Shown piece after piece: positions 1 through 6,060 of a DNA stretch of 9,713 nt. Location of the stretch: positions 1 through 9,713 of the forward strand of contig CAYGZC010000242.1 in the NCBI GenBank assembly GCA_964354225.1, read 5' to 3'. The notes under the pieces are model-generated. The model worked only from the letters and a program-made list of their open reading frames with translations. It was not told the DNA's origin and did no database searches. This DNA is from CAYGZC01 sp964354225. GTDB taxonomy: Bacteria > Bacteroidota > Ignavibacteria > UBA10030 > SZUA-254. Positions within the stretch are counted from its first letter, which is position 1, and every line of letters begins with the position of its first letter. The position numbers and the translations under genes are program-made.

Positions 1-995
1 ATGATTATTGTGAATAATGTTCCGAGTTTCGCCGTCTCATATCCATACGCATTTGCCAAACGAGCGCTTCCCTTTCCAATAGATTGCCCTACTAATGTTT
101 GCGCAGCAATACCAAATCCGAAACAAGGCATCAATGAGATGAATAATGCACTGATGACAATATTACTTGCCGCTTGTTCAACAGTGCCTATGATACCGGT
201 TATCGCCACAAAAACAAGAAACCCTAACAATATAAGAATATTTTGAAAAGAAACAGGTAACGATATTTTGATAATTTGAGCGATAACGTCTTTCGATATG
301 TGAAAATGAGAATAATACTGATATTGTTTTCGATAATAACCAATAAAAGTTACAAACAAGAAAAATAAACATCCCAAACCCATACTTATTGAATAACCGA
401 TTCCAGCTCCAGCTAACTCCATTCTCGGAAAGCCCAATCCTCCAAACATGAAAAGATAATTGAACCAGATATTAAAAATATTAATTACGATGGCAGATAT
501 CATAAAAATCTTCGTGTGTCCAATCCCAAAGAAAAATCCTCTATACGAAACTATGAGTAAAAATAATGGTAAGCCAAGAAATTGATAACGCATATAACCG
601 GCGCCAGCTAAAGTCACGTCATCATTTTTAGAAAAAAAATCAATTATATCATAAGAGAAAAAGTATCCAAGTGCACCAATGATAACACCAAGAATCAAAC
701 AGATAAAAAGTGAATTGTTAAGCACTTCGCCAACACCACGCATATTATTCTCTCCCTGACGCCGCGCGATTAAAACATGAGTTCCCGTACTGAGACTCGA
801 GAAAAAACTTGTAATAGCCATTGTTCCTAAGAATCCTAATCCCATGGCAGCAAGCTGAACATGGGTATTTTCCAACCTACCAACCATTGCGGTATTGACA
901 ATAGAGACAATCATCTGGGATGACAGACCAGCAATAGCAGGTATAGCAATCCGAAGAATTTGTTGTGAAAGATTTTTATTTATTCCGATGTTCAT
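1..995 (-). CDS. MATE family efflux transporter (3' end beyond window)
   Basis: Reading down from the ATG at 995 there are 331 uninterrupted codons and no stop before the left edge, so about 110-130 C-terminal residues are missing compared with the usual 440-460. The protein is very hydrophobic with repeated membrane helices. It begins with an amphipathic stretch (LSQQILRIAIPAIAGLSSQM) followed by NTAMVGRLE and, around residues 70-85, THVLIARRQGE, all typical of the first MATE half. The second half begins near residue 235 (IIKISLPVSFQN), and GFGIAAQTLVGQSIGKG near residues 295-311 matches the equivalent conserved segment. MATE proteins export cationic drugs or metabolites across the inner membrane in exchange for Na+ or H+; the substrate cannot be read here. 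AGAGGTAG at 1001-1008 lies seven bases before the ATG and supports this start. The gene sits after the terminator at 1087-1118 and so probably has its own promoter. The family is clear; the subfamily (NorM or DinF type) is not. Confidence 0.93.
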   Translation of the reverse strand, partial: MNIGINKNLSQQILRIAIPAIAGLSSQMIVSIVNTAMVGRLENTHVQLAAMGLGFLGTMAITSFFSSLSTGTHVLIARRQGENNMRGVGEVLNNSLFICLILGVIIGALGYFFSYDIIDFFSKNDDVTLAGAGYMRYQFLGLPLFLLIVSYRGFFFGIGHTKIFMISAIVINIFNIWFNYLFMFGGLGFPRMELAGAGIGYSISMGLGCLFFLFVTFIGYYRKQYQYYSHFHISKDVIAQIIKISLPVSFQNILILLGFLVFVAITGIIGTVEQAASNIVISALFISLMPCFGFGIAAQTLVGQSIGKGSARLANAYGYETAKLGTLFTII

Positions 996-1081
996 TCAAG
1001 CTACCTCTAACAATTGATAGAGTGCCATATATTATTTTTTATTAAGGTAAGGATTTCTGATGAGATTCTCAATGGATATTC

Positions 1082-1118
1082 AATAAAAAACCCATTCTTT
1101 AGAAAAGGAATGGGTTTT
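1082..1118 (-). terminator. Rho-independent terminator of the TPR-protein gene
   Basis: GAATGGGTTTT at 1108-1118 is the exact reverse complement of AAAACCCATTC at 1087-1097, giving an 11-bp stem with a short A-rich loop. On the minus strand the hairpin runs into TTTTTTATTG. It begins 22 bases after the stop codon of the TPR gene and lies before the MATE start, so it separates the two transcription units. Confidence 0.85.
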
Positions 1119-1139
1119 CACTATCATTATTACCTACTG

Positions 1140-1844
1140 TCAAACAGAAAATTGACTGATATACCGATCTGCATCACGGGCGAATGAAGATTTGGGGAAT
1201 TCTTTTTTCAATCTCTTAAGCAATGTGACTGCTTTTTCCTTTTCGCCCCCGAGTCCATAACAGCGTGCGGCGGAATTCAAATAATCCGGAGTATTGACAG
1301 AATTAGAAATTGTTTTCGTAGCTTTCTCAAAACTTGATGCTGCGTTTAGATATTCACCTTTTACTTCATAGCAGCTTCCCACACCTGCCAGTGCAGATGC
1401 TATTAAAAGCTCATTCTTGCCGCTGAAATTATCATACTGTTTTAATGCTTCATCATAATTTCCCAAATAATAATATGCATTAGCAAGGTAAAAACGTGCA
1501 ATCTCACCGGACTCAGTATTACCATAGTTATCGACAATTGCCTTTAATCCCATCATACCTCGCTCCGGTTGGCCATCGATAGCCATCTTGTATTGCCGAA
1601 CATCGCTTGATGCACCATCGTAGATGGCAAACACTTTACCGAGTTCTGTGGCTGCCTTATCGTTGTTAGCTTTTTTATTATTCACATAGATGATGATCCC
1701 AATAACGATCACTACTAAGGCAGTGACAGCGTAGCTGATGTACTTTTTATTTTCAGCATAAAACGAAGTAATCTTTACATAAGTCGTTAGCAGCGCATCT
1801 TGTTTGATTTCTTTTCTAGTAATTTTCTTTTTTGGTTTGAGCAT
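1140..1844 (-). CDS. Membrane-anchored tetratricopeptide repeat protein (YfgM-like)
   Basis: 234 residues. A lysine-rich N-terminus (residues 1-34) precedes one membrane helix at about 35-54 (YAVTALVVIVIGIIIYV), so the protein is most simply read as a single-pass inner-membrane protein with its body in the periplasm. Three TPR-like helix pairs follow at roughly 113-140 (ARFYLANAYYYLGNYDEALKQY), 148-176 (ASALAGVGSCYEVKGEYLNA) and 187-214 (YLNSAARCYGLGGEKEKAVT). The ending KKEFPKSSFARDADRYI resembles the TPR tails of YfgM and BamD-type proteins. The domain order and size fit the YfgM family, which in E. coli works with SecYEG and periplasmic chaperones; the same partner here is inference. The ATG at 1844 is preceded by AGGA about ten bases upstream. 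It has its own terminator, and the nearest upstream gene is tRNA-Arg. Confidence 0.85.
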   Translation of the reverse strand: MLKPKKKITRKEIKQDALLTTYVKITSFYAENKKYISYAVTALVVIVIGIIIYVNNKKANNDKAATELGKVFAIYDGASSDVRQYKMAIDGQPERGMMGLKAIVDNYGNTESGEIARFYLANAYYYLGNYDEALKQYDNFSGKNELLIASALAGVGSCYEVKGEYLNAASSFEKATKTISNSVNTPDYLNSAARCYGLGGEKEKAVTLLKRLKKEFPKSSFARDADRYISQFSV

Positions 1845-1882
1845 AACTGATATTCCTAAAATAATTTTTATAATAAATTCTT

Positions 1883-1911
1883 ATCCCGCTTTCGTTTCAC
1901 TTCAACGGGAT
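1883..1911. repeat. Inverted repeat ATCCCG/CGGGAT between tRNA-Arg and the TPR gene
   Basis: ATCCCG at 1883-1888 pairs with CGGGAT at 1906-1911 around a 17-base loop that also holds CGTT/AACG. It has the same CCCG/CGGG character as the hairpin at 1939-1953 and may be a degenerate copy of it. It lies in the leader of the TPR gene if transcription continues from the tRNA. No U-run follows on the minus strand, so it is not a standard terminator. Confidence 0.5.
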
Positions 1912-1914
1912 TTT

Positions 1915-1974
1915 CAATTCAACTGATAACTTAACTTCTCCCGCTTTGCGGGATTGTTAAATTATGTTGAATTG
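1915..1974. repeat. Nested three-layer palindrome just 3' of tRNA-Arg
   Basis: Three inverted repeats sit inside one another. The outer is CAATTCAAC (1915-1923) with GTTGAATTG (1966-1974), the middle TTAAC (1931-1935) with GTTAA (1956-1960), and the inner TCCCGC (1939-1944) with GCGGGA (1948-1953) around a TTT loop. All pairs are exact. The structure ends five bases from the 3' end of the tRNA. It could form a cruciform in DNA or a long hairpin in the tRNA trailer, where it might mark 3' processing or slow transcription. No T-run follows, so a classical terminator is unlikely. Confidence 0.75.
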
Positions 1975-1978
1975 GAAG

Positions 1979-2052
1979 TACGCCCGGCGCGATTCGAACG
2001 CGCGACCTACAGCTCCGGAGGCTGTCGCTCTATCCATCTGAGCTACGGGCGC
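1979..2052 (-). tRNA. tRNA-Arg, anticodon CCG
   Basis: The 74-base minus-strand sequence folds as a full cloverleaf. The acceptor is GCGCCCG with CGGGCGT (a G1:U72 wobble at the end) and the discriminator is A. The D stem is GCTC/GAGC. The anticodon stem is ACAGC/GCTGT around the loop CTCCGGA, placing CCG at positions 34-36. The T stem is GCGCG/CGCGC with the loop TTCGAAT. It reads the CGG arginine codon. The 3' CCA is not encoded, so it must be added by the CCA-adding enzyme. Confidence 0.97.
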
Positions 2053-2263
2053 AAAGGATATCGTCATTTTACCGGGTTGTTTTACCATGCTTTGATTATT
2101 TTCAACGCTGGTTTGATAAAAATCTTTCAATAATGTAGCATTTATTTTAGAGAGTTCCAACCGAATAATCTTCCGCTCTTGAACAGTTGCTTTGACGGGA
2201 GAATGAAACCCTTATTAAAACAAGCTTAGTTTCTTAGTGGCAATTTCTGCGATGATAAAATTC

Positions 2264-2716
2264 TTATTTAGCAATCTTCTTATATTTTCTAAGTTTCCTT
2301 ACTACGTGTTGGGGAAGCAATTTACTTTTCTGGATGCTGCTCCGTTTTAATAATTGTTGAATGTCAATTTTCCCTTTTATTAATTTCGATGCATCGGTAT
2401 CTTCATACAATCGCATCATTACAGAATTATAAACATCGATACTAACATTAATGCCAAATTCTACACCAAGCCGAAATGCATTTAGGGGTGATTTCAATTC
2501 CTTGACAATTTCGTGATTTTTAAATTTCAATTCACCTATCCTGCAATAATCCGTGCTTTTACCACTTATAAAATCTGTTCGCCTTGAATATAATGTCGAT
2601 AAATCATGTTGTAGATACTCGAGTAATTTTAACATAAACACATTTTCTAAGTTCTTCCTTGTATAATCTTTTGGGTTTAATTTTTTTTTCGGTTTAACTT
2701 GTTTATTCTTTTTCAT
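2264..2716 (-). CDS. Small basic hypothetical protein
   Basis: 150 residues, not recognised. The first 20 residues are very lysine-rich (KKNKQVKPKKKLNPKDYTRK) and the C-terminus is also strongly basic (VVRKLRKYKKIAK). The centre is mixed and probably helical, with no signal peptide or membrane segment, so a cytoplasmic protein is likely. Basic ends of this kind could bind nucleic acid, but there is no motif to prove it. The start is well supported: GAGG lies five bases before the ATG at 2716. It begins 51 bases after the T9SS-protein gene and has the same orientation, so it may be co-transcribed with it, although the two products look unrelated. No clear terminator was seen after its stop. 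That it is a real gene rests on length, ribosome binding site and plausible composition. Confidence 0.65.
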   Translation of the reverse strand: MKKNKQVKPKKKLNPKDYTRKNLENVFMLKLLEYLQHDLSTLYSRRTDFISGKSTDYCRIGELKFKNHEIVKELKSPLNAFRLGVEFGINVSIDVYNSVMMRLYEDTDASKLIKGKIDIQQLLKRSSIQKSKLLPQHVVRKLRKYKKIAK

Positions 2717-2767
2717 CTGTTCCTCATTAATATTTTAAAATGACAATTTCTATGCACGTTAAAAGGA

Positions 2768-4159
2768 TTACCTCATCAAAACCATCTTCTTTGTCTCGAT
2801 AAAAACCTGTCCTGAGTGGAGCGAAGGATCGATAGCAACCAATCTGTAATAGTAGACTCCGCTTGGTATACCTTCTGCATTCCAAGTTATAGAGTATTCA
2901 CCTGCTTGTTTCTTTTCTTGAGCAAGTGTTGCTACTTCTTTGCCAAGCAGGTCATAGACTTTAAGAGTGATGTAACTTTCTTTCGGTACTGAGAATGATA
3001 TTCTTGTTTGTGGATTGAAGGGGTTGGGATAATTTTCAGATAATGCGAAGTTGCCAACTGTATGCGATTTCTCTTCTACACCGGTGATAAGCATCTGCCA
3101 AAAATATGTATGCTTCGTGGAATTCTCCCACACACCATCAACCCATTTCTTTGTCATAATTTCTTTTAGGTTTTCATTTTCATCGTAACTGTAAGTGGAT
3201 GTAGTGGAATTCATCCATAAACTACCATTCCACCTTTGATGTAACATCTCAATTATTGTTCCATTTGCATTGTAGATTGTCTTATATTGGTCATTATACT
3301 CCCACGTACTGCCATTCCACGTCTCATAAAAACGCAGCATTTGGTTCCCATTCTCATCATATATGTAAATGTATTGATCATGATTCACCCACACACTCCC
3401 ATTCCAAGTTTGAATCAATTCTTCCGTTTGGTTTCCATTTCCATCGTATGTGTAAGTGTATTTCACCGAATTCACCCCCCCTATCTGATATAGCCCTACT
3501 GTTTGTTTTCCCTCTGAATCATAGGTGGCAGTGTATTTCCAGGAATCCACCCATGTACTACCGTTCCAAGTTTGATACAGAACTTCAATCATTTTTCCAA
3601 TAGCATCGTAGGAGTAAGTGTATTTAACCGAATTCACCCACATCCTAACACCCCAATCTTGGTGTAGCTCCTCTGTTATTTTTCCATTTGCATCATAGGT
3701 GTAAATGTATTTATGTGAATTCCCCAACCTGCCGAAGAACCATGTCTGATATAATTCCTCTGTTAGGTTTCCGTTTGCGTCGTATGCGTAAGAGTATATA
3801 CCATCATTCAACCACACACTACCGTCCCAACGTTCATGTAAATTCTGCGTTTGGTTTCCAAGTGAATCATAGGCGTAAGTATTTTTTCCTTTATTCAGCC
3901 AAGCACTCGTAATAGTATCCAATATCTCGTATAAATCGGTGGTCATTAAATACAGAGTATCCGATAAATTTTTTGAGAACCAAGTTCCGCGTTCATCGAG
4001 TTCTCTTGATAAATTGAATCCCTGCTCAACTTCCATCATCTTTTCTTGAATAAATATCTGACCATGCTGTAGGTTCTCCTTTTTCTGAGGGAACACCGAT
4101 GCTGTAAACGTAATTGCAAGCATCGTGATAACGAAAAAAACAATAGCAAAGCTCTTCAT
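2768..4159 (-). CDS. Secreted YD-type repeat protein with T9SS type A sorting domain
   Basis: 463 residues. Residues 1-20 form a signal peptide (a lysine followed by a hydrophobic run ending LAITFTA). Residues 93-349 hold nine tandem repeats of 29 residues with the pattern Y-x-YD-x-x-G-N-x-T-E-x-L-x-x-x-W-N-G-S-x-W-x-N; the fifth is shortened to 25. The YD..GN core recalls RHS/YD repeats, but the W-NGS-W half does not, and there is no RHS core or toxin domain. Residues about 368-463 form the T9SS sorting domain (ENYPNPFNPQTRISFSVP, LKVYDLLGKEVATL, GIPSGVYYYRL, ending KKMVLMR). The protein should be exported by Sec, then moved across the outer membrane and released or anchored at the surface; its target is unknown. 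The last beta-hairpin carries an unusual insertion (residues about 443-451) encoded by a repeat-like sequence. The start has only a weak GAG upstream. Confidence 0.88.
   Translation of the reverse strand: MKSFAIVFFVITMLAITFTASVFPQKKENLQHGQIFIQEKMMEVEQGFNLSRELDERGTWFSKNLSDTLYLMTTDLYEILDTITSAWLNKGKNTYAYDSLGNQTQNLHERWDGSVWLNDGIYSYAYDANGNLTEELYQTWFFGRLGNSHKYIYTYDANGKITEELHQDWGVRMWVNSVKYTYSYDAIGKMIEVLYQTWNGSTWVDSWKYTATYDSEGKQTVGLYQIGGVNSVKYTYTYDGNGNQTEELIQTWNGSVWVNHDQYIYIYDENGNQMLRFYETWNGSTWEYNDQYKTIYNANGTIIEMLHQRWNGSLWMNSTTSTYSYDENENLKEIMTKKWVDGVWENSTKHTYFWQMLITGVEEKSHTVGNFALSENYPNPFNPQTRISFSVPKESYITLKVYDLLGKEVATLAQEKKQAGEYSITWNAEGIPSGVYYYRLVAIDPSLHSGQVFIETKKMVLMR
2809..2830 (+). repeat. Palindromic repeat unit C inside the T9SS sorting-domain coding sequence
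   Basis: The sequence TCCT-GAG-TGGAG-CGA-AGGA (2810-2828) shares the GAG-N5-CGA centre of the intergenic units at 4281-4305 and 4320-4346. Its arms pair over four bases around the same GA/GA mismatch. Read on the minus strand it encodes IDPSLHSGQ between YYYRLVA and FIETKKMV of the sorting domain. The arms are shorter than in the intergenic copies, so membership of the family is likely but not certain. Confidence 0.55.
3113..3883 (-). repeat. Nine tandem coding repeats of about 87 bp
   Basis: These bases encode residues 93-349 of the T9SS-exported protein: nine units of 29 codons, the fifth lacking four codons. The unit starts at the tyrosine-rich stretch (YxYDxxGN) and ends after WxN. Neighbouring units differ at many positions, so this is an old array rather than a recent slippage product. 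Confidence 0.85.
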
Positions 4160-4196
4160 AAATACTCTTTATTTTTTATGCGTCGAAATGGTTACA

Positions 4197-4227
4197 CGAA
4201 ACTAATAAAATATTCTATAAAAATCAA
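4197..4227 (-). promoter_or_regulatory. Possible Bacteroidota-type promoter for the T9SS-protein gene
   Basis: On the minus strand TTGATT (4222-4227) is followed 17 bases later by TAGTTTCG (4197-4204), one mismatch from the TAnnTTTG -7 box known in Bacteroidota. It lies 37 bases before the ATG at 4159, a sensible leader length. The stretch is AT-rich, so a chance match is quite possible. Confidence 0.3.
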
Positions 4228-4271
4228 TTTATATCATTAATAAAGACTTCTGAAATATTATATTAATAAAC

Positions 4272-4305
4272 AAAAAACAGTCACGCTGAGCTTGTCGAAG
4301 CGTGA
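4272..4305 (-). terminator. Likely terminator of the yjbQ-tsaC operon, built from a palindromic repeat
   Basis: On the minus strand the 7-bp stem TCACGCT/AGCGTGA (4281-4287 with 4299-4305) is followed by CTG and then TTTTTTG (4271-4277). It lies about 50 bases after the tsaC stop codon, with a second hairpin (4320-4346) in between. Stem plus T-run gives the form of an intrinsic terminator, though the large loop with mismatches makes it weaker than a standard one. Confidence 0.5.
4281..4305 (+). repeat. Palindromic repeat unit A
   Basis: The layout is TCACGCT, GAG, CTTGT, CGA, AGCGTGA. The seven-base arms pair perfectly. Inside them a G.A/A.G tandem mismatch is followed by one G-C pair and a five-base loop. 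With the preceding G the head reads GTCA-N4-GA, as in units B, D and E. It forms an inverted pair with unit B, 14 bases away, in the manner of REP/BIME elements. Confidence 0.75.
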
Positions 4306-4319
4306 ATTTGAGTCAAGAA

Positions 4320-4346
4320 GTCATGGTTCGACAGGCTCACCATGAC
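4320..4346 (-). repeat. Palindromic repeat unit B
   Basis: Read on the minus strand it is GTCATGGT, GAG, CCTGT, CGA, ACCATGAC. The eight-base arms are perfectly complementary but have a different sequence from unit A, while the GAG-N5-CGA centre is kept. It begins ten bases after the tsaC stop codon and is oriented opposite to unit A. Confidence 0.75.
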
Positions 4347-4356
4347 ATTTATTTTA

Positions 4357-4989
4357 TTATTCAGATGTCTCTAATAGTTGTTTCGAGCTGATGGCTCCTT
4401 CTCGAATAACGACCAATCTCTCCCCGCTCACATCCACAACAGTTGAAGGAAGAGCCGATTCAAGATCGCCGGCATCGAGAAATAAATCTACTTTACTCGC
4501 AAACACTTTTTTAAGTGTATCAACCGTTGTTATCGTTTTACCGCCGGATATATTCGCACTTGTGGAAAGAAGCGGAGTTCCACATTCAGCAATAAGCTTC
4601 AAGCAGAATTTATTTTTCGGTATGCGAATTCCTATCTTGCCATCTTTGGAGATAAGGGATTGATGGATGTGTCGGTTTGCTTTGAAAATCATTGTCAATG
4701 GTCCGGGCCAAAACATTTTTATCAATCCATTTGCCAATGGCGTGATATCATCAACTAACTCATTCAGCATTTTTTTATTATGCGCAAGAACTAACGCAGG
4801 ATTATTTTCGGACCGATGTTTAATTTTGTATATCCGCTTAACTGCTTTAACATTCAAAGCATCACATCCGAGTCCGTATATCGTATCTGTGGGATATAGT
4901 ATCACTCCTCCGCGCCGGATAGCTTCTGTAGCTTGGCAAAGAACATTGCCTTTCATCCAATCAGGATTTATTTTTATTACCGCCCCCAT
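4357..4989 (-). CDS. tsaC: L-threonylcarbamoyladenylate synthase (YrdC/Sua5 family)
   Basis: 210 residues, the usual length for a single YrdC domain without the C-terminal Sua5 extension. The protein makes threonylcarbamoyl-AMP from threonine, bicarbonate and ATP, the first step of the t6A37 modification of ANN-decoding tRNAs in the cytoplasm. Family signatures are present in order: PTDTIYGLGCDA (33-44), the basic KIKHR with NPALVL (55-68), WPGPLT (94-99), GIRIP (120-124), STSANISGG (142-150), PSTVVD (181-186) and IREGAIS (195-201). The gene is the last of the five-gene operon; its ATG lies three bases after the waaF-type stop codon. The ribosome binding site is weak (TAGGC just before the ATG), so translation may depend on coupling. 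A hairpin repeat follows ten bases after its stop. Confidence 0.95.
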   Translation of the reverse strand: MGAVIKINPDWMKGNVLCQATEAIRRGGVILYPTDTIYGLGCDALNVKAVKRIYKIKHRSENNPALVLAHNKKMLNELVDDITPLANGLIKMFWPGPLTMIFKANRHIHQSLISKDGKIGIRIPKNKFCLKLIAECGTPLLSTSANISGGKTITTVDTLKKVFASKVDLFLDAGDLESALPSTVVDVSGERLVVIREGAISSKQLLETSE

Positions 4990-4992
4990 TGC

Positions 4993-6060
4993 CTACAGCT
5001 TTGAGCTTGTAACTGATGACGGTTCCAACAAACCGAGAACTTTCTTCAAAACATCATCAGATGAAATTCGTTTCATGCAATCGAATGTCCCAGTTGGGCA
5101 CTTATCACCACCGTGGATAGAGCAAGGTCGGCAGGATAATCCTTTTGTCTCTACGACAATATCATTCTCTCCATAAGGTGCAAAACCAAATTCAGGTGCC
5201 GTTGCACCAAATATCGCCACCACGCGAGTTCCAACCGCGACTGCAAGGTGCATGGGTGCGCTATCATTTGAAATTAATATTTTGCAGCGTTGAATTAGTT
5301 CGGCAGATTGAAGTAATGTTAATTTTCCTGCGGCAGAATAAACGTGCTTCGATAAAATTGCATCACGAATCTCACAGCACAACGATTCATCATCCTTCCC
5401 ACCTATCAGAACTACACGATAATCATAAGTTGTAAGTTTTCTAACAAGCTCAATGAATCTTTCTTTGAGCCAGCGCTTCGTATTCCACACTGAACCGGGG
5501 GCGACACCGATGAGGGAGTTGACATGCTGGATTCCATGATCGGAAAGAAATAGTCCGATACGTTTACGATCATGAAAGGAGGGATATAATTTTGGACACT
5601 CACGATGATTTGTTTCAATTCCGATCTTAACTAATAGCGAGAGATTCCGATTGATTTCATGAATCGTATTCTGATAATGTACTATGTCTGTATAAAGAAA
5701 CCGTCCGCTGCTTTTATCGAAACCAATGCGACGTTTAATACCAGCTAACCTCACAAGAGAAGCACTCCTCACGGAGCGATGAGGCACAAATGCGATATCA
5801 TATTTTTTACTTCGAACAATTTTAACCTGTCTTAGAAGTCCTGCGATTCCGGAATCTTTACCCTGTTTATCAAATATAATTACTTCATTTATGGCTGGAT
5901 GATTCGCTAATAAATCTGCAACACGAGGTATGACAATTATATCTATTGCAGCGGAGGGATAATACTTCTTCAGCACTTGCACCAGCGGTAATGTCAGAAC
6001 AACATCTCCTGCATAGGCAGTCTGCACGACTAATATTTTATTCAATTCAATTTGTGGCAT
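4993..6060 (-). CDS. waaF: Glycosyltransferase family 9, lipopolysaccharide heptosyltransferase II type
   Basis: 355 residues from the ATG at 6060 (the frame also opens with an adjacent TTG at 6063, which is less likely). GT9 enzymes move L-glycero-D-manno-heptose from ADP-heptose to the LPS inner core at the cytoplasmic face of the inner membrane. Visible signatures: an N-terminal ILVVQTAYAGDVVLTLPLV, whose GD matches the catalytic acidic position of WaaC/WaaF; the acceptor-side RLAGIKRRIGFD; the nucleotide-binding half starting VAPGSVWNTKRW (about 186-197) with VVLIGGKDD; SNDSAPMHLAVA (264-275); and FGATAPEFGFAPYG. Near the C-terminus four cysteines occur in CRPC and KCPTGTFDCM, as is common in WaaF-type proteins. 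The start overlaps the upstream acyltransferase gene by 14 bases with no clear ribosome binding site, suggesting coupling. WaaF rather than another GT9 enzyme is a family-level inference. Confidence 0.88.
   Translation of the reverse strand: MPQIELNKILVVQTAYAGDVVLTLPLVQVLKKYYPSAAIDIIVIPRVADLLANHPAINEVIIFDKQGKDSGIAGLLRQVKIVRSKKYDIAFVPHRSVRSASLVRLAGIKRRIGFDKSSGRFLYTDIVHYQNTIHEINRNLSLLVKIGIETNHRECPKLYPSFHDRKRIGLFLSDHGIQHVNSLIGVAPGSVWNTKRWLKERFIELVRKLTTYDYRVVLIGGKDDESLCCEIRDAILSKHVYSAAGKLTLLQSAELIQRCKILISNDSAPMHLAVAVGTRVVAIFGATAPEFGFAPYGENDIVVETKGLSCRPCSIHGGDKCPTGTFDCMKRISSDDVLKKVLGLLEPSSVTSSKL

Noticed and set aside
1957..2160. 67-codon minus-strand open frame with the peptide AQMDRATASGAVGRAFESRR
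   Set aside because: That peptide is simply tRNA-Arg read as protein, a common false gene call. The frame before it looks slightly coding-like but has no good start or ribosome binding site.
3113..3883. CRISPR array or toxin of the RHS type
   Set aside because: The period is 87 bp with no identical repeats and spacers, and the frame is open throughout. The protein lacks an RHS core and a toxin tip and ends in a T9SS tail.
3256..3912. Plus-strand frames with repeated histidine- and cysteine-rich peptides
   Set aside because: They are antisense readings of the 87-bp coding repeats of the T9SS-exported protein, which explains their periodic look.
4391..5435. Plus-strand frames of 90, 169 and 96 codons
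   Set aside because: They lie opposite tsaC and waaF, whose family motifs are unmistakable, and show no recognisable protein features.
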